DNA of 64,000 nt, taken from positions 33,570,329 to 33,634,328 of the forward strand of contig CM055113.1 of the NCBI GenBank assembly GCA_029204225.1, given 5' to 3'. Both the position numbers and the translations under genes were made by a program. Under the pieces are notes generated by a model, which was not told the origin of the DNA, ran no database searches, and saw only the letters and a list, made by a program, of their open reading frames with translations. The stretch comes from Diphasiastrum complanatum. Taxonomy: Eukaryota; Streptophyta; Lycopodiopsida; Lycopodiales; Lycopodiaceae. Of this stretch, positions 11,057 to 21,600 are shown piece by piece; the first letter of the stretch is position 1; each line of letters starts with the position of its first letter.

Positions 11057-13424
11057 GATTATTTCTTTTTCATGATGAACTAGCTAGACAAGATTTCCAA
11101 TCCTCGCCTGAATTTAACCCAACATTGTTGTATTTACAACCTAAACATGATCAAATAATGCAACTATAACATCAACGCAATAGAACATTATGGAAAGAAA
11201 ACACAAAGTCAATGTTCGTGTCATCAACCGTGACAAATTCTGGTCCTTCTGAAACTAGATATAATATTTAAAATATACAAAATGAGGACTGCAATAGAAT
11301 GTCATTTAGCACTAACTAATCTTTCCCCCCCAACAAAAAAGTTGGCCATTCATTGGACTTTTCCAAAAAAAATAAGATCTCGATAGCATTCCACTGTGCA
11401 AAACACTAGGCTGGCAAACGCATTCCGCCAGCATCTATGCTTTCTAGTATTTATACAATATGCTCTTGCCAAACTTTTGTGGTGAACTTTTTATATGAAA
11501 ATTCCTGACACATAATGCAAGAAAAAAAAAAGTACATCCTATTTGCTCATAACATCAACATAATCATTTTGCGAGACTCCAAAACAATGTATATGCTTTT
11601 GTTAAGAATATTAAGGTTAAGATTAGTTTTGATGATACTTCATGCCCAACTACAATCACACTTTTACATAACATTGACAACCAAACAAATATTGTGTTCC
11701 ATCAAGGCATATGTACATTAGGTCCTATCAAATGTATTGTCATGAATGGCAAAATATAACAAGAAGCATCAGATATATTGAGAAGTCATAAAAATATGAA
11801 ATGTCATCAACAGCTTACGTTGCTCAGGCATTACATTTGAAGAAGAAAAAATCAAACTAAACACCCAATAACATGGTCACCTAGGTACTAGCTCAAATAT
11901 ACTATGTTTTATGATATACTTGCAACTGTGAACAAGGCTCACACTAATGATTATCTACAACCACCAAAAGAAAATTTTGGTTGTATGATTGACGAAACAA
12001 TGATATTCTAGGCCTAATGACCCTTTCCAATATAAGTTCAAATCAAGGAATGTATGGATTTTGTTTTCTTTTGCAACATATGTACAATGCTTATACACCA
12101 TATATATACATTCACGCATATTTCAAAGTGAACAAGCTCCAATTGTCACTTCTCGTCGCAAATAAGTTGAGATTAGAGTCTGGGTCATAGTGGACCCAAC
12201 AATTGGACCTATCTGACTTGACCACAGTAAGAGACAATGTGGATTTTCATCTATAAGTTTTCCACTATCTATTCCCTTTACAATTTGGAGAAAACAACAA
12301 TCTAGAACAATGAAGCCAGCTAGACAATTATGCTAAAAATATAAGACTAAATGAAACACTTGTAAACACAATGCACAAGCTTGTACATAAAAAGTCACTT
12401 CAAATGATTCGCTCAACTTCCATGATTCCTGTCACTTTCAAGTGTTTCAAGCAAAGCTTACATTTCCATTTCCATAATATCTTTCACTTTGGCCATTAAC
12501 CATTTGACGTTATGCTAAGTAAATTCAAAACTTACATATACCTTAGAACAGCCGGAGGCATTGCAAAAAACATTTTAACCGATACTTTGTGAATTATTCT
12601 CAATGCCATAAATAAGATTTCAATCTTCTACAAAATTGAACTTTTAACGAGACTCGGAAGAACTTCAAAGAACTCGTTCATCAAAATTCATATAAAAACG
12701 GTGTGCACTAATAACTAGAACACCTCGTTCGTTGTAATTGGCATATACAAGTTTGACTCAAACTTGAACACGAATGGGCTTAGATATAAAACCTGTGTTT
12801 CTCATCATGAGAATTTCAAAAGATCTAAAGTTGGATTCCTCATAAACATCCTGATTGTCACATGCATAAAAATGCACAAAACACAAGCCAAAATTTGGAA
12901 GACTATGATTATGTATAGCGACAAATGAATTCAGCAATAGGTCTCACTCTCCAAGGAGCAATAGCTATTTATTCACCAAACCTCTTACAAAGCTGTGTGC
13001 CATAAAAGAGGCTTATGCTTTTCAGTATAGAAAACACTGACACATTCAATCTTGGGGTACTTTGTATGACTGGCCAAAAAACTTGCTTATTAGAATCAGC
13101 TTGAACATTCAGACTTGCAGTCAAACTCCTGGATAGTATGTAGTGCAGCATTAAGACACAAGGGGACACGCTTACTAAAATAATGAAGAAGCCAGAGAAT
13201 TGCCAATGATAGAGGCAGCTACTATAGTGCCAATTGATGAAACTTGAATGGAAGCTTAACACTACGGCAGAGAACAAGGATTGCATTACAAGTAGGAAAC
13301 TCCAAAAGTAAGCCATTTTTTTTTCATATAGTTTTCAAAGATGAAGTTGAAACTTACAAACATCAGTAAAGACAACAATTGCATGACAAATTAGCTACTA
13401 GCAATCTAACTTTTTCCTACCACA
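11057..13424. other. Non-coding stretch downstream of CCT4
   Basis: A/T-rich sequence without a supported gene. The 115-codon minus frame at 13316-12969 is hydrophobic but has no family resemblance and lies where the CCT4 3' flank would be. A minus-strand AATAAA is present at about 12971-12966. Confidence 0.4.
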
Positions 13425-13610
13425 TTTCATTTCATCACACAACATACCAGCTTTTTAAAATAGCCCTCAGGATTTAAGCCAGACAAACAGAGGTATTCTT
13501 GTCTCAGTCCCATGTTTTCCTACAACGTATTACATTTCATATGACATACCAGCTTTTTCAAATAACCCTCAGGATTTAAGCCAGACAAAGGTGTGTATTC
13601 TTGTCTCAGT
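13425..13610. repeat. Two-copy direct repeat (period about 101 bp) in the CCT4 3' flank
   Basis: The block containing cctcaggatttaagccagac and attcttgtctcagt occurs at about 13446-13508 and again at 13547-13610 with few differences. It begins about 135 bp after the CCT4 stop, so one or both copies may be in the 3' UTR. Confidence 0.85.
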
Positions 13611-13743
13611 AGAACATGACAGAAATATAGCTGATACCTATCACAAATGTGAAAAGTCTGGTATTCGACCAATAAGTTGTGGTTAAACCTATCAGTTTTT
13701 AATCTCAAAATTGACATTGTGACCCATATTGCCACAGAAACTT

Positions 13744-15598
13744 CTACCTCACAACGACAATGTCATCAATTTTCAATATCATTCGTACACATTCTGTTGC
13801 TAGAGAGACGGCACTGGTACTAACAAGCAATGGCTGTACAACATTTTCTTCCAAAATGTTCGTAATCTGACCTTTTCGCACATTGATTCCAGTGTTTACT
13901 TCCCCATTTGCATGATGGTTGCGCAATTCAGTAACAATGACAATGGGGTTTAGGCCAGCATTCTCTGCCAAAGTAAAAGGAATCACCTCCAAAGCCTCCG
14001 CAAAAGCTCGGACACAATAGCTCTCCATTCCTTGCAGGGTCTTTGCCCATGCTCCAAGCTGCCTTGAAACCTCTATTTCCGGTGCACCGCCACCTGCAAA
14101 ATGTTTCTTGGAACATACATCACATCCTTGGGAAATCTATGACCAATCAGAAAGGAGAAACTTTTCTCATCATGTACATTCTACAATGGCTATGATCAAG
14201 AGAGTAATGAGCTTAAAACAGAACAAAACACCGATAGAGACAATACTGCATAAATAGAGAGTAGAAAAGTGATCGAATAACCACCTCTAACAAAGGGTGC
14301 CACCTATATGTGGTAAGAGAAGGCCACCACATAAAGAATAAAGCCAGGCATATAAACCAGAATACCAAATACTAGTACGAACAGATGGTTCAAGAGGACC
14401 TAACACCCAGATAAAATCTCAACCTAATAAAACCTCGATACAGATTATAGTACTTAGAGATGCTTCAGATCAATGGAACCAGGGAACAGATGCCCTGCAA
14501 AGCTTAACACTAGAGTTGTAGAAGGGACAATTTGTCGTCCTGGGACGATTATTTGTTCTTTAAGGCAAGGTTCCTTTTTATTAGTACAATAAGAGTTTGA
14601 CTTCTAGTTTTGAGCTGAAAATTTTAGTAATATTGTCCAACTGCATGCTCTACACTATCAAAATATTCAAATTCCCACAAAAAAATTGGTCAACCATTAT
14701 TCTTGGTCAAACACAAAATATCAACAAGAAAACATATAATAAAAAAATCTAAAACGAAAATTTGAAGGAGCAATGCTAAGTGAAGAAACAAGGTCAGCAG
14801 ACATTGTCATCGTTGGGGATTCTGGTTTCATGCACAGCACTCGGATTGCAGCTTCTCCCGGCATGGAGCTATAATCTGTCCAGCCGACCACATTGCAAAC
14901 CAATTTCTTCTAACAAAGGAGGCTATGAGAAACACGAACATGTATATATTGAGAAGCTTTTAAAGGAAGGGAACATTGTTGACACACTTTTTTGAAGCAG
15001 AGTTGAAATTATTCTGGAACGCATTTCATTCTTGAACGAGCAATTGAGGTTCCAAGAAATAAACTTTGTAATATGTCTACTAGTTACTCTTTCTAAGTGC
15101 AAATTTCAATTATCTAGCATTAAAAATTCTAAAACTTAAAATTATCAAAAAAAAATTCAACTTTTTTCTTTATCTTACAAAAAGTTTGCTTCAAATCATA
15201 GATGAAGCGCGATTCCGAATCGCGATTCGGAATTTTCCCAAAATCGTGTAGAATCAATTTTTTTTTTTTAATTTTTAAACAATATGGGTATCAGATGAAA
15301 ACTCTGATCGAGGGGATTATGATTGTGTAGTTTGCCGACTCTTTCAGGTGCAGGATGGTGCCTTTTAGGTGTATTAATTCCTAGTTTTACAACTTTACGC
15401 TATAGCTGCATCCCATATAAAAAAAAGAACACATTGGGGCATTCCCAATGAACATAGCAGGAATCTCCCTTTCTCTGATTCTCCCTCTCTCTATCTCTCT
15501 CTGATCACAACAAACGGAACTAAAACTATGTTGAACGAAAACCCAGCTGAATCATTCTGAACTCTAGCCTTAAATGAACAATTTTTGACAAAACAACC

Positions 15599-15683
<85 letters not shown>

Positions 15684-18600
15684 ATAAATCATAAACCATA
15701 AAACCGAAGTTAGTGAACTAGAACCACAAAGAACAATATTGAATCACGACAATGTTGTGAATAGGATCATCATAATATATAATATCGGGCCACATGGCAC
15801 CAAAAAGGGGTACAATGATGTTCCATGAACGTAATGAAAACTATACAACTAAGGCTCGTCAATGTCATGGTAGGATAAATCATCCAAATCTGTGCCTGAC
15901 TGCAGGTCCCATGGGTCCACAGATGAATCGGAATTGGAGGGAGCCATACGACGTGGTGTGGCCCTGGCTCTGTTGTGTGCTCTCGCTCTCTGCAGCATGC
16001 TCTGGCTCTGGACCACCCCCCTCCCCCTGCCTCTACCTCTACCTCTGCCTCTACCTCCGCCTCTCTCCCCTCCTCTGGCCCCCATCTGGCTGCCCCCAGC
16101 CCTGTGTCTACTCCGTCGTGCCTGTGTGCCAGGTGGCTGTGACCCTACACCCTGGGATGGCCCTACTCACTGTGATGATGTCTGGCCGACGGCTGCCTGT
16201 GATGCTCCACTCCTGTCTACAAAAAGAGTACTCAGCCCCCCCTCCCAGAACCTCTAGGTCTCCCCCTAGGCCTACGTGCAGGAATGGTTGGCTCCTCCTC
16301 ACGTGGTGGCGAGTTTATAGAGCTGATCCTGATCGGGAAGGGCTCCATTTATGGCATACTTTTCGTCGTGACCTCCGTCATGCTATGATTGACCCTCAGT
16401 GGCTCGACCACCAACGTAATACATTCCGTAGTCTCACTCAGACCAGTGATCTTGCTTCTTATACAGATCAGTTTATGGAGCTTTCTTATCTTTTCACAGA
16501 TCTACAGCCCACTGAGCTTATTTCTCGTTATATTGCTGGGCTTTGTGGTGCTTTACGTTATGATGTTTCTTCCTTCTGTCCTCCCACACTTGTTGAGGCG
16601 ATGTCTCTTGTCAGTACTTTATAGCATAAGTACTCTGACACTCTTCCTTCCCGCTTCTCCCGACCCCATCCTTCTACTTCATCTTTTTCGCTGCATCCAC
16701 CCCTACACCTGCCCCTTCTGTTCCAGCTCTCTCCATTGTCCCTTCGTCTCCTCGTCCTCCGACTCCTCGACCTGCTTTTGTCCGACGTACACGTCTGCAG
16801 TTCGCTGACCTTCAACAGCAGCGTCTTTGCTTTCGTTGTACGAGTCCTGACCATTTTGCCCGTAATTGCCGTCAGCTTCTCCCTACTACTACTGTTGTTT
16901 TTTACCATGAGGGCACTACTCCAGATGATTCCGATATCTACATTCATATTTCTGATGAGCCTGACCTATCCTCTGAGCCTTCCACTAATTTACTTCCTGC
17001 TACTTGCCATGCTCAGCTTGCCTATGCTACTTGGACAGGGCGTCCTGGTACGTGCTTCACCTATTCCTGCTTCACAGCCTCTCACAGTTGAGGTTACCAG
17101 TTCCCATTCTTTTCCTAGTTCTCAAATTACCATACCGCATTGGAGATTTTTCTGGACAGGCAGATCTTTACATTATCCCTATGGAGCGTTATGATCTTAT
17201 CCTTGGTGCTGATTGGTTTGCATCTCTTGGAGCCGTTACACTGGACTTGACATAGCAAACATTGACATTTGTACTTGATGCAATTACACACTCACTTGTT
17301 GGCATTGATTCTCAGGGAGACTTCCAGTTGGTTACCAGGAAGCAGTTTATGCGTAGCCTGCCAAAGGCTGACAATGCAGCTCTTCTTTCCATTCAGAGTA
17401 CATCAATTGCTGCTTCACTTTCACCATCCGTGGGTCCTCTTCCTCAGGTTGATGCTGCTTCGGATTTACAGGTTGTTGTTGTGTGCCTTGCGCCTATATG
17501 CCTTGATTCACAGATATCGTATTCAGTGGTCATTCCTGGTTTCATTGATATTGAGGCCGTACACCTTGGTGGTATTTCTACTATTGCTTTTGCGCATACT
17601 TCATATTGCCCTCCTGGTTCGGTGGTTGGTGCAGTATCTTCTCCATTGGTCTCTATATCTCCATCTCTTGAGTCTGTTATGGCCGATGTTCCTGCTGATT
17701 TCTATGAAGTTCTTCATGGGTCCACGTTTGATGGTTCCCTCGCTATTGGTGATCAGGTTGTATCTTCTTTCGCTTTACTCCATGGATCTCTGCTTGAGGT
17801 TTGTGATCTGACTCATGATATTTCTACGGTTCCTGACATGATTCATGCGCCTTTGGCCCTTACTGTTACACATTTTTCATCCGAGGATATTAACCAGATG
17901 GTCACTATTACTTATCTAGGGTATTTATATGCTGGGATCTTTCTAGATGAGTACACGAACATCCTTCCGTCTCCTGGTGTTTCTACATATAGGTTGGTTG
18001 CAGTCCATGCCGATGGTATACACTTTTGGGTTCATGCGACTGATTCCTTTTTACGTCTTGATATTTGGCATTCCTAGTTATTACGTATCGCTTGGATTTC
18101 ATTTGGACCTATTGCTTACACTACTGCTTCATTTTCAGCTATGGATATATGGCATTCCTGGTTATTACATATAGCTTGGTTTTCATTTGGACTTGTTGAG
18201 AGGTGCTGGTTTTTCCATATTACTGATCGCCTATGGTGCAAATATCTCTATGATTATGCATGTGGCTCTCTATCTGTTCCTTGGATTGTTGCTCATTGTT
18301 AGGCTTGGCATATCCTGTTGGCTTGGGTTATTGCCTCCGTTCCAGCTACTGTTTGTCTGGGTGATCTTCAGGTTCCCTGTCATTTCAAGTTGCTCCATAT
18401 CGCTTGGTCTCCGATGCTGAGTTGCCACTTTGTTCTAGTGTTCCAAGACCATCAGGGTACCTTGAGAGTATTCCTTCTCCTCTCTTGGATAGTTTTTGGG
18501 GATGTTGTCGCCATATACTTCAGTGTTGCTCATATGTGCTTTGATACTCATTCCCAGCTACACGTGGATATTGCTCCGATGCTATGATGGATTGTTCTAC

Positions 18601-21600
18601 ATTCTCGGGCTTTTTGGATACCTTGGTGCTCAAGAGCTTATTACCCGGGCCAGTTCTCATTTACAGCATGTTCAGCAACATTATCAGACCTCAGTTGATC
18701 GTCACTGCCGCCATGTTGAGTTTCAGCTTGGAGATATGGTTTATCTACGCCTACGGTTTGCACGTCATCATTTTGTCCAGGGCCATGCTTCTACTGAGAA
18801 GCTTGCACCACGTTATTATGGGCCTTATTGCATTTTGGAGGTTCTTAGTCCAGTTACATATCGCTTATAGCTTCCTGCTTCCACACGCGCCTGTGATGTA
18901 TTCCATGTCAGTTTAGTGCTGCTATTGAGGATGACGCTCCTTGTGATGCTGAGTTTCCTACTGCTCCAGAGTTATTTCCATTTTTACCTGCTGCTATATT
19001 ACAGGTTCGTCTATACCATAGTCGACGTCGCCGGCAGATTCAGTTTTTGGTCCAATGGGATGGCCGTCCTATTGAGGAGGCCACATGGGAGCCTATTGAT
19101 GTCTTTTATCATACACCATCACTTGCGGATCAGGCTCGTGCTCTTGCTGCACTTGTTGATTCCTCTACATCAGATGTTGTTCTAGTTGTTGATGCACCAG
19201 GGCTAGCTGCTACTTGATCCAGTTTCTTTTCGGCAGTTAGGTCTTTTTCTTTTGTGTCAGGGAGAGTTATGGACTCGGCTCATTACATTCGCCGCGTCCA
19301 TTTACATTTACTTTACTTTATGCATAAGCAGGCCTTGGGCCCTTTTTTATTCATTAGTGACACTTAGACTATATGGTTGGCCTTTGGCCTTGTTATACAT
19401 TATTAGGCCATTTGGACATATAACTGGAGAGTGGGGGCCTTCGTGGAGGGCGCACTATTTTCCCTCCCAGTTGGGCCCCAGCCACCGGAAGCTTCCTCTT
19501 GGCTATAAGTAGGGAAACTGTGTCATTTGTTATTCAGCTGATGATATTGATCTCTCTCTTTAGTCTCCTTAATCTCTCTCTTTCCTGCTTTCTAGGGTTA
19601 AGTCTTGCTTATGTGCTGCTTTCATAGCTTAAGTCTTGCTTATGTGATGCTTTTATAGCTTAGCTCTAGATCAGCTGTGGCTCTATTCATAACTAAGTCT
19701 ATGCAATGTGCAGGACAGGGTGTCCACACAATGCTTGGGTGCTCCCTCATCATAATCTCGCCCATCTGCTTGCAGTTCGAGGCGTTGTCGGTGACAACCT
19801 GAACCACGTGCTCACACCCCGATGTCAGCAATAACATCTCTAATGACCTCCCATATGAAATCGGTTGTAATGGCGTCACCACCTCGAGTGGCATCCACGC
19901 CGCGCAGGAATATTGTGTCAGGCGGGCAAGAAACCAAGACATTGATGACGGATCGCCGACGAATGTCGGTCCATCCATCACTCAATATCGTGCATCCATA
20001 CCTGCCACAAAACACCCATTAGCTACATGCAAAAATTGCGCCACCAATAAATCCTAAACACATGCAAAGAGATAATAAAGACAAGGTACTTACTGCTGCC
20101 AAGCTGAGCGAATGGAACTCAACTCCCGCATGATGCTCTCCTCCTCCTCACAAAGCCACCTGCCTCGCAGTGCCTCTCGCCTGGGAGGTGTCCATGTAGC
20201 ATCCACGACCGCCATCTGTGCACAGAACTCCCTGAACACCCAAGTGTCAGCAACAGCAAAGGGAATGCCGCACTCGTAAAAGAACTGGCCACACAGTCGA
20301 GTGCAATGGGCCTGCTGCTCTCTCTGCCAACCGCATCGATCAAGGGTCTGCTGCCTGGGCCTAACCCCTCTCTGTTGTATATATGGTGCTCGTGGTCTAG
20401 CATGCCCAACGGATGGCTGATCCGTGGGTGTCACTCTCTCTGGCAACATCTGCCGAAGCATGTGGTGCATTTGCTGCCGAGGAGGAAAGACGAGAAGCAC
20501 CCGCTGCCGCTGAACCAACATGCTCATCTGATGGTCGTGCTGCTACTGCGGATGGAACTGAAGGTGCTATACTAGGCCCTGCACCTGAACCATGCTCTGC
20601 CCGTGATGTATTGGGCCCTGCACCTGTACCATGCTCTGCCCGTGATGTAGTGGGCCCTGCACCTGTACCATGCTCTGCCCGTGATGTACTAGGCACTGCA
20701 CCTGTACCATGCCCAGCCCGTAATGTACTACGCCCTGCAGCTGTACCATGCCCTGCACAATAAGTGCTACAATAAAAAATTATAAGCAAAACAAACAACA
20801 GAATCCATATGCATTATGGAGAGAATATATTTCATAGTCAAAGGGAAACTTGATGTATTGGAGTAACTGAGCAGTAATTTCCAAGTGTACATTCTATAAT
20901 CTAAAATAAATGTAATTTGCAGCTATTGTTGAACTATGCTAAACTGATGTTTACTCCAAGGGCCCATAAATTAGGAATAGGGTTTCACCCAACTAGTAGG
21001 GCCCAATGATGACCATATGACCGACCATAGAACCAACAATACTAATAATGGAAGTCATTAGCCACTTGTAATGAGGCCTTAGGGCCTAATATAGTCTGAG
21101 GGCCCATGAACAAGGGATAGGATTTCGCCCACCCAGTAGCGACTTATAATGATCGTATGATTGTATGACCAATAATGGCCTCTTTCCATGTCGCCCATTC
21201 ACCCAGGCACTACGTCACGTTTTCACCTGGCTGAATGAGTCAACCCATTCTCCAGCACCTTATTTCAGAGAAATCTACAAACCCGCTCACCCGTTCAGCG
21301 ACCTGTGGTGTTGAAAAACGTCACCATGCCCGGGTGAATGGATGGCATGGAAAGAGGCCCTAATACCAGTGACAGATGTCATTAGCCACTTAAAATCAGG
21401 CCTCAAGGCCTATTTAGGGTTCACCCACCTAATAGGGCCCAATAACCACCATGTGACAAATAATATCAAAAATGCATGTCAAATAATGAATAAGTAGCTC
21501 AAGCTCCCAAACAATATGGTCTGTTCTGTACATAGAACATAGGGCCCAAGGCCCCCAAAGAGATATCCATTCTGTATGTAACTAAGAGCCTAGGCTTAAA

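Larger units (their letters stand above)
16300..19689 (+). mobile_element. Non-autonomous chromodomain Ty3/gypsy element lacking reverse transcriptase
   Basis: In order on the plus strand: gag core (about 16310-16620, with [21 protein letters not shown] and LRYDV); CCHC zinc knuckle [14 protein letters not shown] at 16828-16869; retropepsin end [18 protein letters not shown] (about 17190-17250); an unrecognised segment (17260-18590); integrase C-terminal part with [13 protein letters not shown] and [13 protein letters not shown] (about 18630-18870), then ACDVFHVSL; a chromodomain with [17 protein letters not shown] (about 19000-19112); stop at 19216; and a probable 3' LTR from about 19256 to 19689 with a TATA-like ggctataagtaggg. 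Stops and frameshifts break gag and the C-terminus. No 5' LTR is present. No RT, RNase H or integrase catalytic core is seen in any frame. Confidence 0.8.

Noticed and set aside
12969-13316. Hydrophobic 115-codon minus frame as a membrane protein
   Set aside because: T-rich sequence gives hydrophobic codons by chance; no start context, splice sites or homology.
15491-15685. Open frame of alternating Arg-Glu on the minus strand
   Set aside because: It is only the translation of the (CT)38 microsatellite.
15794-16624. A single 276-residue plus-strand protein
   Set aside because: Only the last 100 residues or so are gypsy gag; the earlier part is antisense to the Gly/Arg-rich hAT-like tail and low in complexity.
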